64,000 nucleotides of DNA from Kaistia geumhonensis. GTDB taxonomy: Bacteria; Pseudomonadota; Alphaproteobacteria; Rhizobiales; Kaistiaceae. Shown here in pieces: positions 13,653 to 22,884 of this stretch. The notes under the pieces were generated by a model. It was not told where the DNA came from, searched no databases, and saw only the letters and a list, made by a program, of their open reading frames with translations. Both the position numbers and the translations under genes were made by a program. Position 1 is the first letter of the stretch. Each line of letters opens with the position of its first letter. Location of the stretch: NCBI RefSeq assembly GCF_030815145.1, contig NZ_JAUSWJ010000001.1, positions 2,170,001 to 2,234,000 of the forward strand, given 5' to 3'.

Positions 13653-14920
13653 CCCTTCACTCCTTCGGCCTCAGTCGCCGCTGAACTCGCGGCCGCCGGC
13701 TCGCCCGATGCGCCGCCGGACGCGCCATCCTTGGCGGGCACCGGCGTCACCTGGTCGCCGTCGCGCACGAAGGTGCCGGCGCGCAGCACGACCTGCTCGC
13801 CTTCCTTGACGCCGGAGCGGACCTCGACGAGGCCCTCGCCGGAAATGCCGGTCTCGAGGCTGCGCGTCTCGATGCGTCCGTCGACCACGACCTGCGCGGT
13901 CGGCTTGCCGGCGACGGTCACGATGGCCGATTGCGGCAGCGCGATGCCGTCATGGCGGGCGATCTCGATGGTGGCACGCGCGAAGGCGCCGACGGTCACC
14001 GCGGCATCGGCGGGGAGCGCAATGCGGACGCGGCCGAGCCGCGAGGCGGCGTCGATGCGCGGCGAGACGAGGCGGACCATGCCCGGGATGACCGCGCTGG
14101 AGCCGGCGACATGGATCGCGGCGGTCTGGCCGACGGCGATGCGGGCGAGCGCCGTTTCGGGAACCTCGGCCTCGAGTTCGATGGCGCCGTCCTCGGCGAT
14201 GCGGAACAGCGGCTCGCCGGCACCGGACACGACCGCGCCGATGCGGGCGTTGCGCGACAGGACGATACCGGCGGTCGGCGCCTTGATCTCGGTCTTCGCC
14301 AGACGGAGCTCAAGCTCCCGGCGCTGTGCCCCGGTCAGCGCCTTATCGGCCTCGGCGGCGGCGAGCCCCTGCTCGGCGGCGGCCCGGCGGGCCGTCGCGG
14401 CATCGGCAGCCGAGCGGCGCTGGTCGAGCGTGGCGTCTGCGGCGAAGCCCTTCTCCTTCAGCGAGGCGCTGCGGTCGAGCGCGGCCTTGGCCTCGACCTC
14501 CGTCGCCACGGCCTCGGCGATCTGGCTCTTCGCCTGCGCGATGGCGGCATCGGCGCGGGCGATCTGCGAGGTGTTCTGGGCGAGCAGGACGTTCAGCGTA
14601 TCGGCATCGAGCCGCGCCAGCACCTGGCCGGCCGCGACGCGGTCGCCTTCCTCGGCCTCGACCGCGACGAGGCGGAACCCGTCGAGATCGATGCCGACCA
14701 GCACCTCCTCGCGCGGGACCAGCGATCCGACCGCCGTCTCGCTGTCCACCACGGTGCCGCGCGCGGCGGGGGCGACGGTGATGGCGGGCGGACGGGCCGT
14801 CGCCGCGGCCGGCGCGGGCTCCGCGCCGAAGGCGGGCGCGCCGAGCAGCAGGACGGAAGCGCCGGCCAGGAAGGCGGCAATCGCGGCGGAGACCGCCAGG
14901 CGGATCACATCACTCATCAT
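13649..14920 (-). CDS. RND efflux periplasmic adaptor subunit (HlyD/AcrA family)
   Basis: Membrane-fusion protein linking the pump to an outer-membrane channel, 423 residues. A hydrophobic N-terminal segment serves as signal or anchor. It is followed by a lipoyl-like half (LVGIDLDGFRLVAVEAEEGD, VAAGQVLARLD), an alpha-helical hairpin rich in alanine, glutamine and lysine, and the second lipoyl half with KAPTAGIVLSRNARIGAVV. I placed the start at the ATG at 14920, just before the hydrophobic segment. It ends in an ATGA overlap with the pump gene, and the TetR gene lies 70 bp upstream in the same direction. Confidence 0.93.
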   Translation of the reverse strand: MMSDVIRLAVSAAIAAFLAGASVLLLGAPAFGAEPAPAAATARPPAITVAPAARGTVVDSETAVGSLVPREEVLVGIDLDGFRLVAVEAEEGDRVAAGQVLARLDADTLNVLLAQNTSQIARADAAIAQAKSQIAEAVATEVEAKAALDRSASLKEKGFAADATLDQRRSAADAATARRAAAEQGLAAAEADKALTGAQRRELELRLAKTEIKAPTAGIVLSRNARIGAVVSGAGEPLFRIAEDGAIELEAEVPETALARIAVGQTAAIHVAGSSAVIPGMVRLVSPRIDAASRLGRVRIALPADAAVTVGAFARATIEIARHDGIALPQSAIVTVAGKPTAQVVVDGRIETRSLETGISGEGLVEVRSGVKEGEQVVLRAGTFVRDGDQVTPVPAKDGASGGASGEPAAASSAATEAEGVKG

Positions 14921-14990
14921 CGACCGCCGCTGAGCGGCGCCTTCTAGCAAGAGGGTCGGCCGGGGCGGTTCTGGAGCCGCCTCCCTGGCG

Positions 14991-15611
14991 TCAGGTCCTG
15001 ATCTGCAGCACACCGGCGATCAGCCGGCGCATGACGGGTTCGATACGATCCGGCGTAAGTTCCGGATCGGAAATCTGGCGCAGCGCGATGCCGTCGACGG
15101 CGGCCATGGTGATGCCGATGGTCGCGTTCATGTCCTCGATCGGCGGGATCTCGCCGCGAGCGATCGCTTCCTCGAAGATCTCGCGGATCGTCTCGCGGAC
15201 ATGGTCGTCGATGCGGGCGAAGCGCTGGCCGATCGTGCTGTTCCGGAGGCTTTCGGCGCCGATCTCGGCCATGAGGCTGGACGCGCCGGCATCGCGCATG
15301 AAGGCGAAATAGCCCATCGCGCAGCCGCAGAGCCGGTCGATCAAGGGCGCCGTGCCGCGCATGGTCTCGACGATCGCCGCGGCATCGCAGCGCTCGTCCT
15401 CGGCGATCGCCTCGATGATCGCCTCCTTGGAAGGGAAGTAGCGGTAGAGCGCGCCGGGGCTCATCCTGGCCTCGGCGCAGATCTCCTGCATCGAGGCGCC
15501 GCGAAATCCGGATCGGGCGAAGCAGGCCCGCGCCGCGTCGAGCACCTGCCGCCGCCGCTCCTCGTGCGTCGCCTGCATCCTGCCGCCCTGTTCCGCCACG
15601 ACCGCCGTCAT
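14991..15611 (-). CDS. TetR/AcrR family transcriptional regulator
   Basis: Probable repressor of the efflux operon, 206 residues. The DNA-binding part reads ACFARSGFRGASMQEICAEA, then SPGALYRYFPSKEAI. I chose the ATG at 15611, preceded by AAGGGA. Other in-frame ATGs at 15629 and 15641 abut or fall inside a perfect palindrome (15630-15645) that is most likely this protein's own operator, so a start there would leave no room for a ribosome-binding site. The ligand-binding domain is not recognisable beyond family level. Its direction and spacing suggest co-transcription with the adaptor and pump. Confidence 0.92.
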   Translation of the reverse strand: MTAVVAEQGGRMQATHEERRRQVLDAARACFARSGFRGASMQEICAEARMSPGALYRYFPSKEAIIEAIAEDERCDAAAIVETMRGTAPLIDRLCGCAMGYFAFMRDAGASSLMAEIGAESLRNSTIGQRFARIDDHVRETIREIFEEAIARGEIPPIEDMNATIGITMAAVDGIALRQISDPELTPDRIEPVMRRLIAGVLQIRT

Positions 15612-15629
15612 CTCGTCCCTTACCGCCAT

Positions 15630-15645
15630 GCGAATGAACATTCGC
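15630..15645. promoter_or_regulatory. TetR operator, autoregulatory
   Basis: Perfect palindrome GCGAATGAACATTCGC (7-bp arms, 2-bp centre) immediately upstream of the chosen tetR start. Its size and symmetry are typical of AcrR/TetR operators. Its position would let the regulator repress its own transcript and the downstream efflux genes. Confidence 0.7.
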
Positions 15646-15809
15646 TCGCAGCAAATGGCGAGGCTCCGGCCAGGAGTCAATGACAGGCCGAGAAGAATCT
15701 TCGCGGAGGGGGGATGCGACCGAAGATTGAGCAGAATCCGCCTGCAACTGCCCGCTTCGAGGGCGGCTCCTGTTTCAACGGTGGAACGTTCGGGAGGTCA
15801 AAAGAGGAA

Positions 15810-15943
15810 GAGCCCCCCTCCCCGGCGCCCCGCTGAGCGGGAGAGGGAGATGAGGAGGCTGGACCGGGAGGGCACAGCATCCATGAAGCGCGAAACCGGC
15901 CCTCTCTCCCGCGAGAGCGGGGGAGAGATGGAGAGGGGGGCTC
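15810..15943. repeat. Composite palindromic intergenic element
   Basis: The 349-bp gap 15612-15960 holds no gene. Besides the TetR operator it contains this nested structure. Outer arms GAGCCCCCCTCCCC (15810-15823) and GGAGAGGGGGGCTC (15930-15943) match at 13 of 14 positions. Inside lie CCCGCT-G-AGCGGG (about 15829-15841) and a stem CTCTCCCGC/GCGGGGGAGAG around 15903-15926. Such CTCTCCCGC-type palindromes occur as dispersed elements in Rhizobiales genomes. It may also terminate transcription between tetR and uxuA. Confidence 0.6.
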
Positions 15944-15960
15944 CTAAACGACCGGAGGGC

Positions 15961-17157
15961 TCAAGCCGGCATCAGCTGGTCCACCGCCGCCATGACGCCG
16001 CGCAGCTCGGCGAGCCCCTTGAGGCGGCCGATGCAGGAATAGCCGGGATTGACCTTGAGGCCGGCCTCGACCTTGTCGATGTCGTCGACCAGCAGATGGC
16101 CATGATCGGGGCGCATCGGGATCGCGGTATCCGTTCGGCCCTCGGCGGCGCGGCGGCGTTCCTCACGGATGAGGGCCCCGATCAGCTTCACCATGTCGGT
16201 GCCGCCGGCGAGATGGTCGTCCTCGAAGAAGGAGCCGTCCGCCTCGCGCGTGACGTTGCGCAGATGCACGAAATGGACGCGCGGCCCGAATTCCTCGGCC
16301 ATGGCGGGGAGATCGTTGTCGGCGCGGGCGCCATAGGAGCCGGCGCAGAGCGTCAGCCCGTTGGCGGTGATGTCGACCGCCGAGAGCAGCGTGCGCGTAT
16401 CCTCGGCCGTGGAGACGACGCGCGGCAGGCCGAACAGCGAGAAGGGCGGGTCGTCGGCATGGATGCCGAGCCGGACGCCGAGCTCCTCGGCGAGCGGCGC
16501 CACCTCGCGCACGAATTCGATCAGATGCTCGCGCATCTCGGCGTCGCCGAGGCCGTCGAAGCGGGCGATCTGCCTTGCGATGCCCTCGCGGGTATAGCTG
16601 TCCTCGCCGCCCGGCAGGCCGGCGATGATGTTGGTCTCCAGCCGGCGGACGGCCGCGTCGTCCATCGCCTTCGCGCGGCGCTCGGCCTCGACGTTCAGTG
16701 CGTCGGAATAGGAGGCGCTCGCATTCGGCCGCTTCAGGACATGGACGTCATAGGCGACGAAATCCGGCATGTCGAAGCGCAGCGCATAGCCGCCGGTCGG
16801 CCGGCGGAACATGAGATCGGTGCGCGTCCAGTCGACGACGGGCATGAAGTTGTAGCAGACGACCGGAATGCCGGCCTTGCCGAGGCTTTCGAGGCTCTTC
16901 TTCCAGTTGTCGATCTTCTCACGGAAGGCGCCCGAGCGCAGCTTGATCTCGGACGGGACCGGGATCGACTCGCAGACGCTCCACCTGAGCCCGGCCTTCT
17001 CGATGATCGCCTTGCGCTCCGCGACATCCTCGCTCGTCCAGGCGCGGCCGTCATAGATGTGATGCAGCGCCGTGACGATGCCGGTGGCGCCGGCCTGCTT
17101 CACATGATCGAGGGTTACCGGATCGTTCGGCCCGAACCAACGCCAGCACTGTTCCAT
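15961..17157 (-). CDS. uxuA: Mannonate dehydratase
   Basis: Converts D-mannonate to 2-keto-3-deoxygluconate in hexuronate catabolism; 398 residues, close to the family norm. It begins [12 protein letters not shown], followed by a TIM-barrel fold with metal and active-site segments such as [15 protein letters not shown] and RPDHGHLL. I chose the ATG at 17157, preceded by GGGAGGACG; upstream codons lack conservation. No uxuB or uxaC lies beside it, and the neighbours are SOS mutagenesis genes and an efflux regulator. The rest of the glucuronate/mannonate pathway must be encoded elsewhere if it is used. Confidence 0.93.
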   Translation of the reverse strand: MEQCWRWFGPNDPVTLDHVKQAGATGIVTALHHIYDGRAWTSEDVAERKAIIEKAGLRWSVCESIPVPSEIKLRSGAFREKIDNWKKSLESLGKAGIPVVCYNFMPVVDWTRTDLMFRRPTGGYALRFDMPDFVAYDVHVLKRPNASASYSDALNVEAERRAKAMDDAAVRRLETNIIAGLPGGEDSYTREGIARQIARFDGLGDAEMREHLIEFVREVAPLAEELGVRLGIHADDPPFSLFGLPRVVSTAEDTRTLLSAVDITANGLTLCAGSYGARADNDLPAMAEEFGPRVHFVHLRNVTREADGSFFEDDHLAGGTDMVKLIGALIREERRRAAEGRTDTAIPMRPDHGHLLVDDIDKVEAGLKVNPGYSCIGRLKGLAELRGVMAAVDQLMPA

Positions 17158-17223
17158 TCTTTTCGTCCTCCCGGATTGCCGCGACAAGGGATAGCCGGCG
17201 CGGCGGCGCTGTCCAGCCCCGCC

Positions 17224-20200
17224 TCAATGGAAGTCGCGCGATTTCGGGATGACGCGGACGTTCCGGGGATGGCCGCCGCGCGGATATTGCGGGTGCAGGA
17301 ATTCGTCGGCGCGGGAGAGCTGCAGCTTCGCCTTGTGGTCCTCCGAGAGCCGCGCGAGATCGCCGGTCCTGTCGACGAGATGGCCGGCGACGAGATGGAC
17401 GATGCCTTCCGGGCTCTTCTGGATGCGCCCCTCGACGAGCAGCAGCCGGGCGCCGAGGATGACGCGGCGATAGCGGTCGAACATGCGCGTCCAGACGACG
17501 ATATTGGTGACGCCCGTCTCGTCCTCCAGCGTCATGAACACGACATTGCCCTTGCCGGGCCGCTGCCGCACCAGGACGATGCCGGCCATGCGCGCCCGCG
17601 CCCCGTCGGCGAGCGATACCGTCTCCGCCGCCGAGAGGATGCGCTCGCGGCGATAGTCGTCGCGCAGGAAGGACATCGGATGCGCCTTCAGCGACAGGCG
17701 CAGCGTCTGGTAGTCCGCGACGACATGCTCGGACAGCGGCATCACCGGCAGCGGCGCATCGCTCTCGCGGCCGAGTTCGGCCGCATCGGCAGCGGCGAAA
17801 AGCGGCAGCGGCGCGTCGCCCGGCAGGCGGCGGACATTCCACAGCGCCGCGCGGCGGTCGAGGCCGAGCGAGCGGAAGGCGTCGGCATCGGCGAGCTTCT
17901 CATAGGCCCGCCGCTCCAGCCGCGTCGCGCGCACGAAACCGTCGAAATCGGCGAAGCTGCCGCCGGATGCCGCGTCCCTGGCCGCCGCGATCCGCTCCGC
18001 CCAGTCCTCGCGGAAGCCGTCGATCTGGCGGAAGCCGAGCCGCAGCGCGACGACGCCGTCCGCAGCGCGCTTCAGCGTGTTGTCCCATGAGCTCGCCGCG
18101 ACATCGACGGGATGGATCGGCACGCCATGCTCGGCGGCATCGCGCACGATCTGCGCCGGGGCATAGAAGCCCATGGGCTGCGCGTTCAGCAGCGCGGCGG
18201 CGAAGGCGGCCGGGTAGTGGCACTTGATATAGGCGGAGACATAGACGAGCCGCGCGAAGCTCGCCGCATGGCTTTCGGGAAAGCCATATTCGCCGAAGCC
18301 CTTGATCTGGCTGAAGCAGCGTTCGGCGAAGGCGCGGTCGTAGCCTCGCCGCACCATGCCCTCCACCATCATCGCCTCGTATTTGTGGATGGTGCCGTTG
18401 TGGCGGAAGGTGGCCATCGCCCGGCGCAGCCCGTTGGCCTGGTCGGGCGTGAAGCGCGCGGCGACCATCGCCATCTTCATCGCCTGCTCCTGGAAGAGCG
18501 GCACGCCGAGCGTGCGGCCGAGCACCTGCTTCAGTTCGTCCGCCGGGCCATGCGCCGGTGAAGGCGAAGGATAGCTCACATCCTCGAGGCCCTGCCGGCG
18601 GCGCAGATAGGGATGCACCATGTCGCCCTGGATCGGCCCCGGCCGCACGATCGCCACCTGGATGACGAGATCGTAGAATTCCTTCGGCCTGAGGCGCGGC
18701 AGCATGTTCATCTGCGCGCGGCTCTCGACCTGGAAGACACCGATCGAGTCCCCCTTCTGAAGCATGGCATAGACCGCCGGATCGCCCGGCTTCACGGTGT
18801 GCAGCTCGTAGCGCTTGCCCTCCGTCGCCGCGATCAGGTCGAAGGCCTTGCGGATGCAGGTCAGCATGCCGAGGCCGAGCACGTCGACCTTCATCATCTT
18901 CACGACATCGATGTCATCCTTGTCCCATTCGATGAAGCTGCGCCCCTCCATCGCGGCAGGCCCGCTCGGCACGAGATCGTTGAGCGGGTGGCGGGTCAGC
19001 ACGAAGCCGCCGACATGCTGCGAGAGATGGCGCGGGAAGCCGCGCAGCGCCTCGGCAAGTTCCACGGCACGGGCGACGACCCTGTTCCGCGGATCGAGCC
19101 CCGCCTCGCGTACATGCTTTTCCTGCAGCGCCGAGCCCCAGCCGCCGCCCCAGACCGTGCCGCCCAGCGCCTGGATGACGTCCTCCGAAAGGCCCAGCGC
19201 CTTGCCGACCTCGCGGATGGCGCTCTTGGTGCGATAGGAAATCACCGTGGCGCAGATCGCCGCATGCGAGATGTGGTAGCGGCGATAGATGTACTGGATC
19301 ACCTCCTCGCGCCGCTCATGCTCGAAATCGACGTCGATATCGGGGGGCTCGCGCCGCTCGGCCGAGAGGAAGCGCTCGAAGAGCAGCTGGTGCTCGGCCG
19401 GGCTCACCGAGGTGATGCCGAGGCAGTAGCAGACCGTCGAATTGGCGGCCGAGCCGCGTCCCTGGCAGAGGATGCCGACGCTCTTCGCGAAGCTGACGAT
19501 GTCGTGCACCGTGAGGAAATAGGCCGGGTAATCGAGCTGCGCGATGAGCGCCAGTTCCTTGGCGAGCCCGTCGCGGATGCCGTCCGGAATGCCGCCGGGG
19601 AAGCGCTCGCGCGCGCCGGCCCAGGCCAGCGTTTCGAGATGGGCCTGCGGCGTCACGCCGGGCGGCACCGGTTCGTGCGGGTATTCGTACTGGATCTCGT
19701 CGAGCGTGAAGGTGATGCGCGACAGGAACCGCAGCGTCTCGGCGACGGCGCCCGGCCGGTCGCGGAAGAGCCGCGCCATCTCCTCGCCGTCCTTCAGATG
19801 CCGCTCGGCATTCGCCTCGAGCCGCCGGCCCGCCTTCTCGATCGTCGTCTTCTCGCGGATGCAGGTGAGCACGTCCTGCAGCGGTCGCCGCTCCGGGCCG
19901 TGATAGAGCACGTCGTTGACGGCGAGGAGCGGCACTCCGGTCCTTTGCGCGACATCCGCCATCGCGGCGAGGCGGCGGCGGTCGTCGCCGCGGCGGCGCA
20001 TCGCGGCGGCGAGGAAGCAGCGCCCCGGCGCGAGGCCGGCGATGGCGCCGAGCATGGCGGCGAAGTCGTCGCCGGGCCTTTCCGGCGGCATCACGATCAG
20101 CAGCGAGCCCTCGACATGGGCCGCGAGATCATCGCGATCGAGATGGCATTCGCCCTTCGGCGCCCGCCTTTTGCCGAGGCTCAGCATCTGGCAGAGCCGC

Positions 20201-20499
20201 GAATAGGCGGGAAGGTCGGTCGGATAGGCGATGATATCGGGCGTTCCGTCGCGAAAGCCGAGGCGCACGCCGACCACGAGGCGGAAGCCCGCGGCGCGCG
20301 GATTGCCGATCTCCTCGCTCGTCCAGGCGGCATGCGCCCTGACAATGCCGGCGAAGCTGTTGCGATCGGCGATGCCGATGCCGGCAAGGCCGAGGCCATA
20401 GGCGCGCGCCACGAGTTCGCCCGGATGCGAACCGCCTTCCAGGAAGGAGAAATTGCTCATCGCCGCGAGCTCGGCATAGGCGAAGGGCGGCCCGCTCAT
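17224..20499 (-). CDS. dnaE2: Error-prone DNA polymerase DnaE2 (ImuC)
   Basis: Second alpha-type C-family polymerase used in damage-induced mutagenesis together with ImuA and ImuB; 1091 residues. An N-terminal PHP domain (residues 1 to about 280) is followed by the palm with catalytic aspartates in PPDIDVDFEHERREEV near residue 385, then GRGSAANSTVCYCLGIT. The C-terminal part is OB-fold-like, with ARMAGIVLVRQRPGKGNVVF, as in DnaE2 but without the DnaE1 tail. I chose the ATG at 20499, which overlaps the imuB stop as ATGA; an open frame continues upstream antiparallel to nothing real. Confidence 0.95.
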   Translation of the reverse strand: MSGPPFAYAELAAMSNFSFLEGGSHPGELVARAYGLGLAGIGIADRNSFAGIVRAHAAWTSEEIGNPRAAGFRLVVGVRLGFRDGTPDIIAYPTDLPAYSRLCQMLSLGKRRAPKGECHLDRDDLAAHVEGSLLIVMPPERPGDDFAAMLGAIAGLAPGRCFLAAAMRRRGDDRRRLAAMADVAQRTGVPLLAVNDVLYHGPERRPLQDVLTCIREKTTIEKAGRRLEANAERHLKDGEEMARLFRDRPGAVAETLRFLSRITFTLDEIQYEYPHEPVPPGVTPQAHLETLAWAGARERFPGGIPDGIRDGLAKELALIAQLDYPAYFLTVHDIVSFAKSVGILCQGRGSAANSTVCYCLGITSVSPAEHQLLFERFLSAERREPPDIDVDFEHERREEVIQYIYRRYHISHAAICATVISYRTKSAIREVGKALGLSEDVIQALGGTVWGGGWGSALQEKHVREAGLDPRNRVVARAVELAEALRGFPRHLSQHVGGFVLTRHPLNDLVPSGPAAMEGRSFIEWDKDDIDVVKMMKVDVLGLGMLTCIRKAFDLIAATEGKRYELHTVKPGDPAVYAMLQKGDSIGVFQVESRAQMNMLPRLRPKEFYDLVIQVAIVRPGPIQGDMVHPYLRRRQGLEDVSYPSPSPAHGPADELKQVLGRTLGVPLFQEQAMKMAMVAARFTPDQANGLRRAMATFRHNGTIHKYEAMMVEGMVRRGYDRAFAERCFSQIKGFGEYGFPESHAASFARLVYVSAYIKCHYPAAFAAALLNAQPMGFYAPAQIVRDAAEHGVPIHPVDVAASSWDNTLKRAADGVVALRLGFRQIDGFREDWAERIAAARDAASGGSFADFDGFVRATRLERRAYEKLADADAFRSLGLDRRAALWNVRRLPGDAPLPLFAAADAAELGRESDAPLPVMPLSEHVVADYQTLRLSLKAHPMSFLRDDYRRERILSAAETVSLADGARARMAGIVLVRQRPGKGNVVFMTLEDETGVTNIVVWTRMFDRYRRVILGARLLLVEGRIQKSPEGIVHLVAGHLVDRTGDLARLSEDHKAKLQLSRADEFLHPQYPRGGHPRNVRVIPKSRDFH

Positions 20500-22061
20500 G
20501 CGAAGAGCCCGTGCATGTACCAGCGCGGCCCGGCCGCCGCGTCGCCCCAGAGGCCCTCGCGATAGAGCCAGAAGCGGCGGCCCTCCTCGTCCTCGACGCG
20601 GTAATAGTCGCGGTCGAGCGTGTCGTCGGCCATGCGCCACCATTCGGGCGCGATCCGTTCCGGCCCCTCCGCCCGCGCCACCTTGTGCAGCACGCGGCGC
20701 CAGCGGAAGCGGAGCGGCGGCCCGTCCGGAACCTCGGCCAGCGCCTCGACCGGCTCGGGCGGATCGAAGAGGCTGAGCGGCCGCAGCGGCGGCTCGCCGG
20801 AGGGAACCGCATCCTCCCAGCCACCCGATGCGCCGACCGCCGAAAGCACCGGGACGAGGCGGGCGCGCCGCTCGGGAAGATGCGTATCCTGCGGCAGGAA
20901 GCGCAGCACATGCTCCGGCCCGAAGCGGGCGCCGAGCCGGTCGACCAGATCGGCGACCGCATCCTCGGCCCGGGCGCGGCCGTCGAGGCTGGTCGCCACC
21001 TCGGCGAAGGGCTCGGTCTCGAAGGAGCCGAGGCGGACGAGATCGAAACCGAAGCCGGCTTCCAGCGGATCGGACAAGGCGGCCAGCCGCTCGCGGAAGA
21101 GGGTCAGGATCGCCTTCGGATCGCGGTTCGGCCGGGTGGTCGCGACGGCGATGCGGCGCACATGGCCGTCGACGCGGTAGAAGACGGCCTCGAAGCGGCG
21201 GCCGCCCTCGCCGCGCTTTTCGAGCAGGCGCGCGACATCGGCGGCGAGACCCGCGAGGGTGGCCTCGATATCCTCGGTGCGGGCGATCGGCTCGAAGAAG
21301 ATGCGCTCGGCCAGCGCGACCGGAACGAGCCGGCGCGGCGAGATCGGGCGATGGGCAAGGCCGGTGAGCCGGGCGAGCCGCGCGACGCAGTCGGCGCCGA
21401 AGCGGGCGGCGAGCGGCGCGCGCGGCCGGTCGATGAGATCGCCGATCGTCTTGAGGCCGGCCCGCAGCAGCGCCGTCGTCGCCGCGGCATCGAGGCCGAT
21501 CAGGGCAACCGGCAGGTTGCGCACGGCCGCCGCCTCGCGGCCGGCGGGCACGACGCTCCCCGGCCGGGCCCGGGCGAGCGCCCGCGCCGCGTCCGCCGCC
21601 CCGGCGATGGCGCCGCGTGCCGTGATGCCGAAGGCGGCGAGCCGGGCAAGGCAATCCTGAAGCAGCGCCGCCTCGCCGGCGAAGAGATGCGCGACGCCGG
21701 TGATGTCGAGCATGAGCGCGGCCTCGCCGTCCTCCGCAACCAGCGGCGTATAGCGGTCGCACCAGTCGGCGATCCGCTCGAGGAGCGCGGCATCGGCGGC
21801 GGCGTCGCGCTCGGCGACGAGCGGATCGGGCACGCGCGCCCGCGCCTCGGCAAGGGCGAGGCCGGGGGCGAGCCCCAGCCGCCGCGCCGCCGGATCGGAG
21901 GCGGCGATGACGAGCGCCCCCTTCGCCTTCTCGACGATCAGGAGCGGCGCCTCAGGAGGCGCGGCGGCGAAGGGCGCCCCGGGAATCCGGCGCAAGCGAT
22001 CCGAAGCGAGGAACGGCATCAGGATCGCGCAATAGCGGCGGGGGCTGGAAGCGTTGCTCAT
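20496..22061 (-). CDS. imuB: Y-family polymerase-like protein ImuB
   Basis: Catalytically inactive Y-family homologue that bridges DnaE2 and the beta clamp in the mutasome; 521 residues. It starts MSNASSPRRYCAILMPFLAS, where the RRY...FPFLA-type opening is characteristic. The acidic triad of active Y-family polymerases is not evident, as expected for ImuB. It overlaps imuA by 110 bp and dnaE2 by 4 bp, so the three are translated as one coupled operon. The start is supported by the conserved opening motif rather than by a strong ribosome-binding site. Confidence 0.93.
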   Translation of the reverse strand: MSNASSPRRYCAILMPFLASDRLRRIPGAPFAAAPPEAPLLIVEKAKGALVIAASDPAARRLGLAPGLALAEARARVPDPLVAERDAAADAALLERIADWCDRYTPLVAEDGEAALMLDITGVAHLFAGEAALLQDCLARLAAFGITARGAIAGAADAARALARARPGSVVPAGREAAAVRNLPVALIGLDAAATTALLRAGLKTIGDLIDRPRAPLAARFGADCVARLARLTGLAHRPISPRRLVPVALAERIFFEPIARTEDIEATLAGLAADVARLLEKRGEGGRRFEAVFYRVDGHVRRIAVATTRPNRDPKAILTLFRERLAALSDPLEAGFGFDLVRLGSFETEPFAEVATSLDGRARAEDAVADLVDRLGARFGPEHVLRFLPQDTHLPERRARLVPVLSAVGASGGWEDAVPSGEPPLRPLSLFDPPEPVEALAEVPDGPPLRFRWRRVLHKVARAEGPERIAPEWWRMADDTLDRDYYRVEDEEGRRFWLYREGLWGDAAAGPRWYMHGLFA

Positions 22062-22767
22062 CGCGGTTCCATTCGAGACGCCAGGGGCCGGCGGGCGGCC
22101 CGTGGCGATGGCGCAGCAGCTTGAGATCGAAGGTCGGCGGCCCCGGTGCATTCATCGGCAGGGCGCGGGACGGGCCGGAGGCGACGCTCCACCGCGTCTC
22201 GACGCCGCCGGGCGCGGCGCGGGCGCCGGGCCGGAGCAGGATGACGGTGACGCCCGACTGCTCGGCCGCGAGCAGCAGGCGCCGCTCGGAGGTGAGGTCG
22301 AGCGCCTTCGGATCGCCCCAGAGCTCGAGGATCGCGGCGCCGAGCGCCGTGCAGCGGGCGATGTCGACACCCGCGCTGAGCACCGGGACCGCGCCGTCGA
22401 GATGAACCAGCACGAGGCGCGCCGGATCGAGCCCCAGCGCCGCGAGCCCGTCGGCATGCAGCGTGCCGGTTTCCCGCGCCGCGGCCCTCGTGCGCACCCA
22501 GAGGATCGGCTCCCCCTTCGCCGCGGCGACGAGGGCGAGCGCGAGCGCGAAGCCGGACGAGGCGGGCGCATCGGCAATCGCGTCGGGGATGACCTCGTGC
22601 AGCATGCCGGCGCGCAGCCCGCCGCCGAGCGCGGCGTCCACCGCGCCGCGATCGAGCGACACGCGCCGCGCCGCCTCGCCCTCACCTTCCGCGCCGCCGG
22701 CCTCGATCGCCGCGACCTGCCGCCGCAACGCCTCGATGCAGGCTCTCGCCGTTGACTTGCCGTCCAT
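21952..22767 (-). CDS. imuA: ImuA/SulA-RecA-like mutagenesis protein
   Basis: RecA-related accessory protein of the ImuA-ImuB-DnaE2 mutasome, 271 residues. Recognisable parts are LGGGLRAGMLHEVIPD near residue 50 and a C-terminus with FDLKLLRHRHGP and WRLEWNRD, typical of ImuA. I chose the ATG at 22767, 21 bases downstream of a perfect SOS box; longer reading would place the box inside the gene. The last 110 bp overlap imuB in another frame. The gene is expected to be LexA-controlled. Confidence 0.9.
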   Translation of the reverse strand: MDGKSTARACIEALRRQVAAIEAGGAEGEGEAARRVSLDRGAVDAALGGGLRAGMLHEVIPDAIADAPASSGFALALALVAAAKGEPILWVRTRAAARETGTLHADGLAALGLDPARLVLVHLDGAVPVLSAGVDIARCTALGAAILELWGDPKALDLTSERRLLLAAEQSGVTVILLRPGARAAPGGVETRWSVASGPSRALPMNAPGPPTFDLKLLRHRHGPPAGPWRLEWNRDEQRFQPPPLLRDPDAVPRFGSLAPDSRGALRRRAS

Positions 22768-22788
22768 CACCCGTCGCCATGCAAGAGT

Positions 22789-22803
22789 GTTCCTGTTTTG
22801 TTC
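22789..22803. promoter_or_regulatory. LexA (SOS) box upstream of imuA
   Basis: GTTC-CTGTTTT-GTTC on the plus strand, which is GAAC-N7-GAAC in the direction of imuA. This is the direct-repeat LexA site known from Rhizobiales and Rhodobacterales. It lies 21 bp upstream of the imuA start, where bound LexA would block the promoter or early transcription. Confidence 0.85.
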
Positions 22804-22834
22804 TATAACGACTCCGGGAGGGGAAAGAGTCAAT

Positions 22835-22860
22835 CGACGGCGAAACGCATTTCGCCGTCG
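22835..22860 (-). terminator. Strong stem-loop after the ThDP decarboxylase gene
   Basis: Perfect 11-bp stem CGACGGCGAAA/TTTCGCCGTCG with a CGCA loop, 24 bp beyond the stop at 22885 and just before the imuA SOS box. The minus-strand run after the stem (ATTGACTCTTT) is only moderately U-rich, so termination is likely but may be incomplete. Confidence 0.65.
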
Positions 22861-22884
22861 CTGGGATTATCCCTTGAGGGAGGG

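Noticed and set aside
10041-14933. A 1630-codon open frame on the plus strand opposite the RND genes, and similar long antisense frames elsewhere
   Set aside because: High G+C coding DNA leaves long stop-free frames on the other strand. The translation is Arg/His/Asp-rich low complexity with no family motifs, and the minus-strand genes are unambiguous.
15784-15791. GAACGTTC, resembling the core of the LacI operators at 9907 and 10030
   Set aside because: Only the 8-bp core matches (GGAACGTTCG, not GGAACGTTCC). It lies in a repeat-rich gap with no sugar gene starting nearby; one such 8-mer is expected by chance in a window this size.
17158-17223. Possible dedicated promoter or operator for uxuA
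   Set aside because: The 66-bp gap after dnaE2 shows no palindrome or clear promoter; read-through from the upstream genes cannot be excluded or shown.
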